A stretch of 64,000 nucleotides of DNA from Baylisascaris procyonis (Eukaryota > Nematoda > Chromadorea > Rhabditida > Ascarididae), in contig JAZARR010000032.1 of the NCBI GenBank assembly GCA_037389465.1, positions 2,108,001 through 2,172,000 on the forward strand, written 5' to 3'. Shown here one piece after another: positions 49,757-63,500 of this stretch; the first letter of the stretch is position 1; every line of letters starts with the position of its first letter. Made by a program: the position numbers and the translations under genes. A model generated the notes under the pieces. It worked only from the letters and a program-made list of their open reading frames with translations. It made no database searches and was not told the DNA's origin.

Positions 49757-52700
49757 CTGGAAAGATTCGCAATAGCAAAAGCACATGTTGTAAAAGGTAT
49801 GTATTCATTTGAGTGCGTATTGTATGGCCACAAATTTTTCTCTCTTCCCACTAACATCAATCAAAGACTGCTTCAAGTAAGATCAAAAATATGCATCAAA
49901 GGAGGCAAGTAAAATCACACATTGAGGCAAAAAACTTTCGCTTCGATAATATATTAATTGTGTTACTTTATCGAAAGCGCCAGAAGCGTTATCGAAATAA
50001 ATCCGCATTAGGTATTTTTAAATTATATATATGAAAGATTTTCCTATGCTAATGAATTTCACACTACAAGAAAAATACTATTGAAAAGGTGTTAGTCACC
50101 GACCTTGCAATATACGTTGTGTTTGGATCACCGAAATGAGCGTCATATGATGGTTGTTGTCGTATTGTCACATTTAATCCGTTACAACCTTCGACTCTTA
50201 ACAGAAAATATCTACTTTATTTTTGAGGCAATAGGAAAGTAATAAGTTGTAATTGTTGCTTCAATTAGGAGAGGGCTTCTTTATTTGACCCCGTCAGAAA
50301 TTCGATAATCAACAATTACCGTGAAATAGAAAATACGAGGAATTCTTCGAGAATCAAGGAACTCAGTTTGCGATTTTACAACTTTTACCTTCTTTGTTGG
50401 ATAGCATGCTTTACATCTATGCCTGGAACAGCTATGCTAAAAACTTCCGCTGCAGAACAAAAATATTCCAGCGCTAACGAGTGTATAAGTAAGGAGATTT
50501 CATTAGAATTTTATTGATGCGTTTTTAATATTTTTCATGACATTCTTCAGTGAGCGATGAAAAAAAAATTTTACTTATCCATCGTTGGACGAAATACTAA
50601 AGAAGCCGATGGCTAAGTAAATGCAAAAAATTGGATTGCTTCATTGGAAATTTCATTGTAACTACACTCGCTTATTAATGGATTGAAAATATCCATGATG
50701 TAAATAAACTCACGTCGAGTTTGTGCTGATGAAATCTTCCCTGAATGGATCCTCGAAATAGTTCATAAAACATATCACAACCATTGCAATATTTGATACA
50801 ATAAATGAAACGAATGTGGCCATAAATCCGGCACGTGGCCAAAATATTGCCAATACAAATATGCCAACAAATGGGCCTGACATTGCACCCATAACGCTTA
50901 TACATACCTGAAGGAATGAGGTAAATCCAGCTTATAATACGGAAACGTTAAAGTAAAGAAGTATGAATCATGGAGCAACAACAACTGCTTGGAATCATGA
51001 GCAGAAGTTGCACAAAACCTTGGGAAAATGATGAAAAATCACGAAAATTGGAAGAGTAGGAAGTGTTCCAGTCCAATAACGGGCTTCGTTTCCCCAATAC
51101 ATTCAGTTTTTCTATAGCACATTTGAAAGTACGCTCATTTCTAACAAGCTCAAGAATTCGATGCATTTCTTTTGCCGCCTATTTTGATCCTCATCTATAT
51201 TGATACCTAATATTCAATAGTGATAATATCGCAATGATGGGTTATTAATATTAAGCATTATGTCACAGATAAGTTCTCCTGACAAACAGATAAGTTTATG
51301 ATTGGCTGGCTGGAATAATGATAAAGAATTCTGCGAAATAACAAACTCTAAGAATTCCTCCAAGTGGTTCGGCGGTAAAGGCGAGTGCCGTTGAAAGAAG
51401 TCCAAAGAAGAGAACGAAACTCTGAAATAGTAATGAGTACAGATATGTGCATACGTGAATAGTATAGTAGCAATAAGGAAATCAAACAATAAGAAAAATT
51501 GGAAGAAATTGATATTAATATAACGTTTCGATTAAGTGACAACAATGAGCTAAGACTATGTGTCTAAAAATTCATCCAATCTTTCAACAAAAAATATAGT
51601 AGCCTTCATGATGTATTGCACCAAAATAGGCATAACAAATATGCAGCAAATTAAAAATTTTTGCAAGAAAATAAGCTATTAGAGTTTTTTTTTTGAGGTA
51701 ACCATTTCAGGCAGCTTGCTTGATCTTAGCGCAGCTAACAGTAATAGATTTTAAGCATCATCAATATAGCGCATTGTAAAATTCGAACGTATAGAAGAAT
51801 ATGAAATGGAATAAATTGATTCGTAGTAGATGCCAAACTATTGCTAGGAAATGATATTTTATTAATAAAAATAATGCCTTATTGATTGTCGTTGCTTGTG
51901 CATCAGTTATTTTCCCATGTATTCGATGTCTTAGGAAATCCTCATAAACTGCCGCTGCCATACTGTTCATTCCCGACGATAGTGTACTTAACGTCGCTGA
52001 CATTATGCACGAAACGTATAATCCAAATAATCCAGGCGTTGATGCTGCAATAGTGATATATACGAATGACCTTCTCATAGTAGTAATTTTGCTTTCTATT
52101 CAGCAGGAGAATGAAGCGATTTCAATTGTTATGTTTCATTATTAATAATTCTGTAGCCTATTTCATTAAATGCTCCTGCAAATATGGGACATATTGGTCC
52201 CCATAGTGGAATTGGAAGCATCAATCAAAACTTTTACGACTTTACAAAATGAACATATAGAAGAGGGAAAAGAGATCTAGTGTGGAGATTGTTTTTGAAA
52301 ATATTTTTCTTTTTCTTTGTCATTATATTCTCAAATTTCAAATTTCTCAACAGCAGGCGAGATTCGATGTACGAATACGTCAGATAACAGGTGCCAACTT
52401 GAAGGCAGAGCTTATATTCAGTTGAACGACTAATAAACAGGAAGATCTTTCAAATATTCGTCTCATTAATAAACTGTCTTCTATGCGATCTAAATTGGCA
52501 AATAAACTCTGCGGGTAGGACGGTGATGTAAGTTTTGACGACAGTTCTCTGACAGCCCACTACACAAATAATCAATAAAATCCTCATAACATTATTTCAG
52601 TGATCGTATCGATATCTTAGAAGGACCGTTGTGGGAAAAGGGACAAAACGACAAAACATGCTTACTGAACAAACCTGAAAATTCTGGATAGCAGCCTTAA

Positions 52701-55700
52701 ACATCACTCAATCACCGAAGAAATTATTCTCTCGAACAGATAATTCTGCTTTCATATTTCTCGTTAAATCAACAAGTTTCTGGTGATCAACATAGGAGGT
52801 TCAGCATAAGTTTGAACACTTTAGTCAATAATTCGTTAGTACGGCCATAGGGGATATTATGAGGCACTTCTTCAACTCCAGTATTTTTCGGCGACTATTT
52901 ATAAAAACGGAAATTCTATAAATAAGGATTGAAAAACGAACAAAGTACTTCCTTAGCGAACATAATAACGAGATGATCCATATCTTTTAGTTGACCAGTT
53001 TCGAGTGGATTACAATTGTAGAAATATCGAAGAGCGATGAATCCAACGAATGAGACAATACTACAGAGGCATATGAATGGTACTAATGTGCAATAGATAA
53101 TACGATTTGCATCATCGATACTCGGTAATGAGCAATAACGTTGTACGGCAAGTTGATTAACACCAAATGATGCAAGCCATGTTACTGTACCACTGAAGAT
53201 GTTGATCCATAGGCTATTATACTAAAATAATGTTAGCACATTCACTCTAATATATTGCCACTAATGACAGACGCTTTTTGTGTCAGCCGACTGTCAGTAG
53301 GTTTTTGCTCATATTTATTACACAATTAGGAACGGAAAAAAGTTTCATATGTTCTTTTGAGGATATAATATGAAAAAATTCTAAATTTGAAGTTCTCAAT
53401 GGAAATCGCAATTCCAGCATAGCGCTGATGCGAGAATTCATATAAGCGTTTGTCTTCGCTCATCAAAGACGTTAAAGTAAAATGAGCGGACCTTTTCGCA
53501 GAAAGTGAAAGGTCAAAAATCATCTGATATAGTAACAAATCGATAATTCACGTAGCTGCTCTCTAATAAGAAGCCAGCAAATTGTTTAAGTAATGAAAAA
53601 TGCTAAAAACATCGGAAAGAAGAGTAATTATTAAATTACTAATTAGAGGACCTGTGCCGGGCTCGGATCCATTCTCCATAGCTCGTTTACCCTACCGGTA
53701 TCGTAGGCAAGATTCCAAACTGGCCAAAAGCCACCAACACGTGGATGCGAGAGACCTTTGTAAATTAACGCGAACACTCCTCCATACATCATTATCGCCT
53801 AGAAAATTATGGGTACTTTCAAATCTTTGCATAGAAATGCGGCACCTTCCTATGTAATCCGAAAAACAGTCATAACAGACATCAGAAAATTAGCGTGACC
53901 GGAAACCTATTGTGCCAATGGCGAGCTCGATATCGCAGTTGGCTATGATTTTGTATCGTCAGCATTATTATGGGAAGATTGAATGCGCACTATAATAACA
54001 TTTTGGAGGGGCATTAGAAAATTTCGGATTCTGAAGTTCACCTTTGTGAGAAAAGAAAGTTGAACAGAATTTCTCTAAAACAACATTAAATAACGAACGA
54101 ACGCTAAACTATTCGATGGTAAAATAAGGTCAAACCACACCTAACTCGCCGAATTGTTCACTAGCAAAAATGCAAATAAACGCATCCTGTCTCTTAAGCA
54201 AGCTTGAAGGCATTCTCTCCTCAAAATGGAAACGTTCTCATATGGTAATACAACTGAAGCCGCCTTTCTTGGCAATATTAGAGCTGGAGTTTTTATATGT
54301 GGTCTTTTTTATTGCTTATAATTTGTAAGTAATAGGCTTACCTCCGGGGAAGATGAAGAAAAAGAGCATCGAAGTTAAGAAATCAAGAAATATTTAGCTA
54401 AAGAACCTGCAACGAATCAGTCCATACAACCGCCTTCAAGCCTCCAATTGTCGTATAGAGAGTCGTGGTCAAACCAAAAACCTAAAAACAAAACATATGC
54501 CAGTCTCCTTCTTTCAATGCCCGTTTTTTCAATGTTTTCTGAAAGCTTGCTTTGAAGTCCCAAGACGCAGGTCAGGATAATAGGCTTGAAACGTTTTAGA
54601 GAAATGGTTGGAAAAAAAGAAACCAGTACAAGGCAGATTAAGGAAATCCCCGGATAGAATTCAATAGCCTTTTCGCGCAAGTTACACACTAGTGTATTCG
54701 ACAGGCAAGCCTTCACTGACATTAACTTCCTACTTACTGCTATAAAATAGGTAGTTCGACTGAAAACTACCGATTTAAGGAAAAATGAAGCAATCGCTTA
54801 CCTTTGGATTCCTAATTATCGCCTCTTGAAAGGGATTAAATCTGATAAAATGGTGTAATATAGCACTGAGAGAACTCTATGGCTGAAGTTATTAAAGCCT
54901 AACCAACCTCATTCAATTGAAATAAAATTAAAACCCTCACAAGAATTAGCATCCATTTGTCGATGTGGAGAACACGTGATAAAGCGACCGATGGTGCGTA
55001 TATAACAGTTGACATATACGAAATTGTGAAGAGAAGAAATAAAGCCGAAAACATTTGTCGAATGATTTTCGAATCGAATCTCAATTCATTAACATCAATT
55101 CAAATACAATGCAATATGCAAAATAGAAATGCAATGCAATGAATTTTAGAGAGAGATTATATTCCAACAAAGAAGTTCCCATTTAACGGCCACATTTATA
55201 TTTTACAGTAAACGAAATGATAAAATAGAGCAACTAGCTAATGAGGATGCTGAGTGAATAATTTAAGATGTCATTGTGCAAAGAAATTGCAAAATTATAG
55301 TTCGTTTGTGATTTTTAGTTATAATCTCACCTATAAGAATTACATTACGTTCCTTTGCAATGAAACTCCGATTAACAGCTCTGAAATCATTAAAGAAGCA
55401 TCACACGATTTCATACTGCCAGCAATTATGTGTGAATCAGCATGAAGGGAATTTCTGACAGAGGAACAACTATGCAGTTTTTTATCCAAACATTTAAAAG
55501 TTCAATGCACATATTATGATGCTTAGGAAGAATGAGAGAATGATTGAGCTATTCAGAAATTGTGATACGGCTTATAATTTCATACCTGTATATGAAATAT
55601 TCATGAAGACAGGTACTCTTCATTCGGTAGAATATTGGTAGAAAAAATACCGCAGTAAGAACTGATGAAACGACTCCGATCACAAAATTCAACCAGATTT

Positions 55701-57330
55701 GTGCACCTGAATAAAATTCAAGCCTATTCTCGCTCTTGGCTTTAGTATCACGAATTTTATCATTATCACTGCTGATCACTTTTAGTCAACACAATTCTTT
55801 CACCATCAAGAATAAATCCTGCATCTTTTTTTTTTTGCTGTCGTTATTTGAATGGCACCGATTCAACAACAAAAACATGAATAAGATTCTACTTGTTGAA
55901 AAAAAAAGATGCAGCAGAAGCAGCGAACGCTACAAGACTCATAATCAGGCTTTTTTCTTAGCGTTGTCCCAGTCGCGCTTTCTGCTTCTAGTAAGAGCGG
56001 CCTATTAATGCGAATCTTTTCTGAGTTAGCAGTTGTTAGTGGCCTATGAAATTATAACAACGATTTTAGTGAGCCGGACATTTATGAACGTATTTGATAT
56101 GAAGCACTCTAAAAAAATTTTATCGGTAGTATAATGTTGAGAAGATTCTCTGATAACTTCCGCTTTTTAGGCGAATTTTTATTGCAATGAAAAAATGAAG
56201 ATCAATGCAACGCGTACCACGTTCGAACATTTCGGCAGGTACTCCAAGCATTAAAATTCCAGAAAGAAATGTCGTTAGTAGGCTGAGTGCAACTGGAATA
56301 GGTGGCATCTTTCGACCACCCATCATATATTCATCTTTTTGTGATGTTTTCACTCCAGGCTCTTTCAATAGTAGTCGACTTCTAAATGAGTCAGTTCGAT
56401 GTATTAGAAAGATGAAAAACAAGTAAAGGTTGTTAGCATTTGAACTTGAAAATGCTATAAGTCACAAAGCCCACATTCAACAAAATAAACGCCTTTATAT
56501 TTGGAATATCAACTCTTAGAGGAGCTCATAGCCTTACAAAGAATAGCATACTTAAGCACTGTTTTTAATAGAGGAATCATTGAGAATAGCCCAGAATTGA
56601 GATGCTGCTCAATTTTTGAAAAGAATTCCATCGCCAAAAATAAGAGACCTTTTTATTTTTTATATATTTGCCGTCTCGTTTGAAGTGGAAGCAATTAGAA
56701 TAATTTGATGGCAAAGGAAGAGTGCCTTGTGTAATTCCTGCTATATTCATAGAAGATATGCGCTTATAAATTATTCCTAACAAAGTATAATACTATTATA
56801 TATCACATGTGGAATTCGCACGAAAAGGTAATACATTTGAAATGCAGTTACAAGTACTATGGAAGAAAGCGTGGAACAGCAAAAAAAAAGGTAATTTAGT
56901 ACTTGCCAATCAGCAAAACAATCACAGCTGCCTAAGTGCATGTTGCATTAATCACGACTGGCGTTGCAGTTCGTATGGAGTGATTGTTTTCCACGGCACT
57001 TAACATATGGTATATTGCCCTTTGGGCGCGATAGAAATCTTAAGCATTGACCCATTGTTTGGCCGAATATAGCGCCTCTCGGTGTTGATTACAGCTGGAA
57101 TTGGGTTACAACTGCAATAGATAACAACCAGCAAGCGATCAGAAGCTGCTGGCGGTCTATAGAGCAATCCTTTCAACGACGAAATTATGAAGGGAATATT
57201 TAGCAGCTAAATAGAGAAATGATTACCTGATAGCGTGATAAATACCTGTTCCAACCGATAAGAATAAACTCGACACAAAAACGGCATAATCAATCAAAGA
57301 AATTGCACGCGATTCATCGATGATATCCAT
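48739..57330 (-). CDS. Na+/solute symporter, SLC5 family, SMVT/SMCT/NIS-like (13 exons, 599 aa)
   Basis: A plasma-membrane Na+-coupled transporter of the SSF/SLC5 family. Minus-strand exons: 57330-57227, 56381-56218, 55706-55586, 55079-54941, 54481-54407, 53798-53652, 53221-52942, 52044-51878, 51421-51347, 50907-50714, 50196-50104, 49756-49631, 48853-48739. They total 1800 bases and all phases close. The ATG at 57330 begins MDIIDESRAISLIDYAVF, a typical first helix. Family landmarks are DEYMMGGRKMPPIPVALSLL, VPAEMFERGAQIW, YTTIGGLKAVVWTDSLQ, SFGVNQLAVQRY, PGLFGLYVSCIMSATLSTLSS (Na2 site region, about residues 345-365) and GAMSGPFVGIFVLAIFWP. These group it with SLC5A5/6/8/12 rather than glucose or choline carriers. 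The substrate (biotin/pantothenate, monocarboxylate, iodide or other) cannot be read from the sequence. The length fits the family. Two junctions are less certain: the exon 7 end (TTT|GTTCG) and the exon 8 GC donor. Confidence 0.92.
51878..53221 (-). other. SLC5 exons 7-8: sodium-site helix region
   Basis: Exon 7 reads GTVTWLASFGVNQLAVQRY and runs to DMDHLVIMFAKEVL. Exon 8 reads STPGLFGLYVSCIMSATLS, then TLSSGMNSMAAAVYEDFLR. The Ser/Thr pair in SATLSTLSS matches the Na2-coordinating residues of the family. Joining TTT|GTTCG (52942/52941) to CAG|CATCAA (52044) gives correct phase and near-family length. A stricter donor at 52949/52948 (GAA|GTACTT) would break phase, so it was not used. Confidence 0.75.
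56218..57330 (-). other. SLC5 exons 1-2: first helices and the GG(R)K motif
   Basis: Exon 1 (57330-57227) encodes an N-terminal tail of about 9 residues and one hydrophobic helix ending VGTGIYHAI. Exon 2 (56381-56218) encodes DEYMMGGRKM and a second helix, the unwound-helix region that forms part of the Na+ and substrate sites in LeuT-fold transporters. The intron between them spans 56382-57226, mostly without recognisable content. A TTAAG at 57360-57356, 25 bases before the ATG, could be the leader acceptor. Confidence 0.88.
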
Positions 57331-57360
57331 CACACTTATACGGAATCTTTGGCCACTTAA
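57331..57360 (-). promoter_or_regulatory. Candidate leader splice acceptor before SLC5 ATG
   Basis: On the minus strand TTTTAAG ends at 57356, then 25 bases lead to the ATG at 57330. The AAG ending matches several confirmed internal acceptors in this window, so it is plausible, but it is unproven. Confidence 0.25.
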
Positions 57361-57508
57361 AATTTTACAATTCACTGATTAGATATTCACGCATACAAAG
57401 AGTGGAAATCGGCAGTAATGTTCGTTTGGTATACAATTGAAACATTGAACAAGTTTCATGAGCTTCAGCTGCACACTTCTTGCATGGTCATATCCAAAAA
57501 CTGTTGTA

Positions 57509-57511
<3 letters not shown>

Positions 57512-57580
<69 letters not shown>
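57512..57580. repeat. (TA)n microsatellite upstream of SLC5 gene
   Basis: About 69 bases of TA, 180 bases upstream of the symporter ATG on its minus strand, and so possibly within its promoter. Confidence 0.95.
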
Positions 57581-57581
<1 letters not shown>

Positions 57582-60500
57582 TGTATGGCGGGGAATTTTT
57601 ATGAAGGAATTCTTATGAACTTCTTAAATTGTATATGAAGATCTTTTCTAGATGTTTTTCTAAGATAAAGCACGAAACGAAGCAAAAGACAAACTCTGCA
57701 TGTTTATGTAAAAATCATTCCAGCCGAAATGATTACACTACCCAAACTGAGTTCTGAAAATATGAGGAAATAAAAAAAAGCGATGCAATATGTGATCAAC
57801 GCTAAAAATCATTTGAAAATAGAATTATTGTACAATTTTCTTCCAATATAAAAAAAAAGATTCCAGCAAATGAAACGATAGTTTAGTCAATGCAAATACA
57901 TGGAAAATCCTTGCATCGTCTCAAGAATATTGTGGGAATGGAACTGTCTACGGCTGATGATATCATCTCAAGTGAGCACGTGAAATTTCCGCCACTATAG
58001 TAGCATAAGATCTTCTCCAATTGAGGGGTAACTGAACAGCTTCAGAAAAAATTATCCGTTGGTGGCCTAATGGAAACGACAAGTATGAGAAATTGGGAAA
58101 CAACCATAAAAATATTACAGGTGAAAATCCATAGAAAGATGCTATTGAAATAAAATGACGTTAAGGAGGAAAGGCACAATATTGTGAGATAGAAGACAAT
58201 ACAGTAAAACCTATGAAGTGGTATGGGCAGCTGGCTTGTCACAAGTAATTTAGAAGTGAGATTGATAATAAATTGCAATTACGTGATATGTATTCCTGTC
58301 GAGACATGTGGTGATAGCAACGTGAACGCCATGGGAGACCTATTTCAAGTGCAAAACGAGCGACGCGAAATGGGAGACCGGTTTTCTATCGTCTCAACCG
58401 GCTATATCATTGTTCAAAGAAACCTCAATACGGAAATCAGCGCTGAGAGTGAATTGAATGGGTCAAAAGTTAGAGAAATATTTTTCATTGGCATAAGTTT
58501 TCAGTGAAATTTATTGACGAATTTCATGAATACAGCAATTATGTAGATTGAATTCGATGAAATTGATTATCTCTCTCAAAGAAATGTTTCAAATTGCTTC
58601 TAAAAGCCCGAAAAAACGTGATCACAAAACCACCTCTAAAGTTATGGGATAGAATCTGGGGGCTTCCTGGAATTTTCTGGCAAAACCTCCATAAAGCTTA
58701 TTCAGCTCAAGCCCTTCAGTTTCTTTTTCATGCTCAACGTGTTTTGAAATGAATAGCTGTTGGCATGTTCTGCGTGAATGATTCTGCATATGCCATCTTC
58801 TGCATTTGTTGTTAGAACGCGAAGAAAAATATGCATACGAAGGAAGAAGGGAGTTTTTTCGAGCAATTATCATTCGTATGCTACCAGACAAAACGTTCCA
58901 CTTTTTAGACGCTAGCCTAAGTTGACGATGACAAACCGACACGCAACAGGCAAAGTTTATAAGAAAAACACACCCTTCCTAAACAAGCACAAAATGAAAT
59001 ATGAAATTCCGCACCCCCTCTCTCGTCCCTCAGGTTACTCGCGCCCACCTTCACATTATGCATGTTAACAAAGTAGTGGAAGCTTCGCAGTGCATGAGTG
59101 TGCCCCTCTTGTCTCATCTATGCTGTATTTTTTGGAGTCGAAGAGGACGATCTCTATTGCAGCTGAATGAATATGTATGGTTCACCCTAGTTCAGTCCAT
59201 TTTACCTTAATCAATCTTAAACTGAAAAGTTGAAGCGTTGCCTGCTTTAATTTTGGCCTCACGACAAGTGGGAAAAGACCGCTTTCAAAGCTTATCCTCT
59301 ATACCTACGGATCTAGCTGGCGAAGTGGACTTTCCTCACCATCCTCTCACATGCATCCTTCCTTCCTTCCCCTTTCACTTCCTTCGTTCAAAAAGAAACA
59401 GTCCATTCTCACTGTTAAGCAGCACAACCTGTTCAGTGACAAAGAAGGCTTGCTTGTAGGTGGCAGTTACTGGAACATAAAAATGCTGTGATATTGGAAT
59501 GCATAGGATCCCATCTAACCAAATGACCCTAGCCAGTAAATCTCGAAGAGATAGCGTCGAAATGGTAAAATAAAGTAACGTCAAATAAAGTAAAGCAAAG
59601 TGAAATAAAGTGGGAAATGCACTTAGGCAGTAAGGATGAGCTATATGGGCGAGAAATCTAATGATATAATGTTATGAAAAAAGATGAGAAAAAATTATCA
59701 GGAATAAGTTATGTTCATAAATATAACTTGAATACTGAGTAAAAAACGCGAAACTATTGCTGCTATTCTTAGTGATAGCTTGTGAAGCTGAAATACTTTG
59801 AAAGGATTTCGATGCGAAATTCAACAATTTCCTATAATATTTTTTACATTTCGATGCTCCATTTCATGCTTTATTTTCCACAAAAATTTTTTGAAACACT
59901 TTTTCCCTAGGCAGTAATGAATAATTGTAATACATAATAGGGTGGCCCAAATATCGGGTCTCGGAATCTAAATTTACATTTAAAAAGTATCGTTGAAATA
60001 GAAACGATTTTTTTAGTTGAATATTCAGTTGATTATTTGCAAAGAACTAAAGCGTAGAAAGGATTGATGTTAATACGAGGATAATACGAGGAGCAATGTT
60101 TTCCGGTGAATGTAAGCGCAGTGTAATGAAGCTTCATCCTCTCTATGTAGCCAATTGCTTGTTGTCGGTAGAATGCACTTGCGCGATCATCAAAAACCGG
60201 TACTTATCACTGCGATCATTACTCTCAATCGCTGACAAGGGACAAGATTATTGATAATGGAAATATTCCAAAAATTCGAAGCATTTCCGTTAGAAAGGTC
60301 CATCAGAGCAATTAAACCTTAAAAAAACAAGTGGATTGAAATATTGAATAAGTGAGTATTTGTAAGGTACGACGAAAATGCGACATTGGAAAGTTTAGAC
60401 GTATTATTGATGAAAAAATTTTTACGTTGAAATGATAACCGTTTTTCTTTGATAAAGAATCGAGGTTTCTATTTTTGTTTTCTAGTTTAGAGGATGTTAA

Positions 60501-63500
60501 AGGTGAAATAATTCTGTTCAACAAAATACGGTTTGTTTAGGACGAATCTGAAACGTTCACTGAACATGAAAAAATCTAAAAATCAACAGAATACAAATGC
60601 AATAACGAGAGTGACGTGAACAAACAACTATTCAAACTGTAGAATAATAAATTCCATGTGCTTCTGTGGCATCAATAACAACAAATGTGTTATCAAGTAT
60701 AGATATATAGCTAGAAATAGAGTCACAGTGTTTGATTAGAAACCAATGTCATATCAGTCATCTGTACGTAATAGTAAAAATAGATAGAAAGAAATTCGAC
60801 CTTGAAAATAACGGAATCAGTGAAACGACAGAGCCGTTCACTTTAGATGCTCGTAGTGTTTGTTATATTGCACGTGTTGCATCATCGATTAACCATCCTA
60901 ACGTTTAGAAGTTCAAGCGAAGAAGCTCAAAATAACCTATTAGTAATGCGCATAAAGCTCTAAAAGCTTCATAAATCGCCGCATATCATTTACCAAGTAA
61001 TAAATCGTCCAAATTGCGGGAATAATTTTCATTTCCAGTAGTAGTGGAAATATATTGCACTAACTACAGAAACAACTAAGAAATCGAATCGCTTCATCAC
61101 GTTCACCATATTTCTTCTAGGCACAGTTGAGCGCGATTGTTGGTGAGTATTGTGTTGCTAATTGAAATGATAAGCATACGTTTTCACGTTGTGATTCAGC
61201 TGCTATGATTCAGAAATATTAAATATGCTCGACGTTAACTTCAATCAGACTTTCTTATGAGATGAGAGGAATTCAGAGGACTGTCAACTTTCTATTTCAA
61301 CGTTTCAAAATTTATAACGCTATGTTCATTGGTGCGCTTCGTAGGATCTTCTATATCATATTGTTTTTTCATTGAATTATTGTTTAAAACCATCGGATTT
61401 TTGCAAGGAACTGTCTATTTCATGGGGTACAGTGATATTTCATAAGGAGTATGTCTCTGCTGTAATATCTGGATTTCTCCCACGGGGAATGCCATATGAG
61501 TATTGAATTTTATCACTTAAGTATTAAGAAGGATATCTCTTGACGTCATGCGAAATTATTAAACAATTTGTGCGTCTAGGGAACACGATTCCAAGGAGTT
61601 CTTCAAACGCTTCCTGTAATTGCACAATCAGACCGAATTAGTCCACGATACTAGTCCGCAGAACTACTTTCTCCCCCAGAAAATTCTTAGAAACTTCCTG
61701 CTTTCTTCTACACCTAGAAATTTCTAAAAAAAACTTTCAACACATTATAGATTATTTTGACTTAGCAGTCAAATAGTGTTTCAGTTGAAAGTATTTGAGT
61801 GCTTTCTTGCTATTTGTAAATGCTGTAAAACTTCCACCTTTCCGGTACATAACAACGTGTTGAACAGCATGGTAGCTGGCGTGATGTAACAAAATTATTA
61901 GCTTCATTTACGTTTTAACCTCGCAAGTGTAAAACAAGTGGAAAAGCATGTCGGAACCATGGCGAGACGCAACTTTGCACTTCACTCACCAAACAACACA
62001 ACCAGTTTCACACGACACCAATAAATCAAAGAAATGACAAAACATGTAGAATAGCGTATTTATATATTTACTGATCTGAGCACTCGTGCAGGTCGCCAAG
62101 AGGTCTTCGATTCTGTTATGAAGTTGGTTTAAAATTCAGCCGGATTGACTAAAAAATATGCAGAGGTACTTTTTGCCACCTCCACCACCTAAAGCCCATA
62201 TGGAGGTGATGGATCGAGCTGAACTTTGACACAAGAGATGCGTCACTTGGTGTACAATGGAGCTATCGAATGTGGTGACAGTAATCTAAAGGGTTTTGAA
62301 GTTGATACTACAGAAAGTACGGATAGTTACATGCTGAGGCAAAGAATCGTCCCCGTCATTGGGCGAATACATGTCTATGTTTCACATCCTTCTACAAATA
62401 CAAATTTGTGAATAAGGAGAATGTGTAGGATGCCAGGAATACTGGCATGTGAATAATTGTCTCATCTTATATGCGATGGTGCTATCAGTAAAAACGGGTG
62501 CCCAATTTCTTCTTGCCGCTGATGCGTTATTTGCTAACGGCAGTCACAGCTAATGAACAGGGCACATTCTACGATAAGTTTCTTTTCTGCTTTATGCATA
62601 TCGCCAATAAAGTATTTGCTGCCCCAGAATCTTTATTATACTTCTCACTTTTCACTTACTAAATTGATCTAATGAAGTCTTCAACAGAATTCATTATACT
62701 CCATGTGCCTAATTGTTATTGAAATTATAGTTTGAACATTGAAAATGAAGCCTAATCGATGTCCCCATACTCGAGCTACAAGATTTCCTACTCGCGATTT
62801 CCGTCAACGCATGACAGGCGCCTCCTAAGAAACACCTGTAGGGTAAACAGATAACATTCAGCACTTTCTCTGAAATCTTTTTGAAACAAAAGCGTCCATT
62901 CATTTCTAGAAAACGATGAAAAATTCAAGATCGATGTCATTTATTAAAGGCGCCCAAATCATGCGAATGTGCGGTATTGGAGCGCTATGTTCGTATGCAT
63001 ATGTACATGATCAGATGTGTTAATCCACCTGATAGTTCCAGGTCATCAATCAATAATGCTAGATTTACATAATATTTATGCGTAACCGACTTCACAACAA
63101 AATCGCCTATGCAATTTTGTGATATTGATCTATGAGTTCTGCGAAGGATTATAGAAATTTAAAAGTGAAAAAGAATTTACGTGCATTTTGCAGTCAGTTG
63201 ACTTTCATTTATGCAGCTCAGATTACAGCGAAAATAATTTCTGTGTAGAGTGTTTATACACGCGATCTCGTCTATTGATATCTGAATGCAATAGTTTTTT
63301 TTATGTTCATTATTCGTTGACAAGTAATGCAATCGAATGTCACATGGACGGCATGCAAGAATGCATCTCACGCGAGAACTGTTCAAATCTGTTTTGGCAC
63401 TCTTCTTCTTTTATTTATTTGCAAATATTTCAATTTAAGGAAATGAAACGCAGTCATCATTTAACAAATTCTTCGTACAATTCAAGAATTTCATACAAAA

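Noticed and set aside
52800..52905. Minus-strand segment KNTGVEEVPHNIPYGRTNELL between SLC5 exons 7 and 8
   Set aside because: It does not resemble the symporter at this position, and including it does not restore phase to exon 8.
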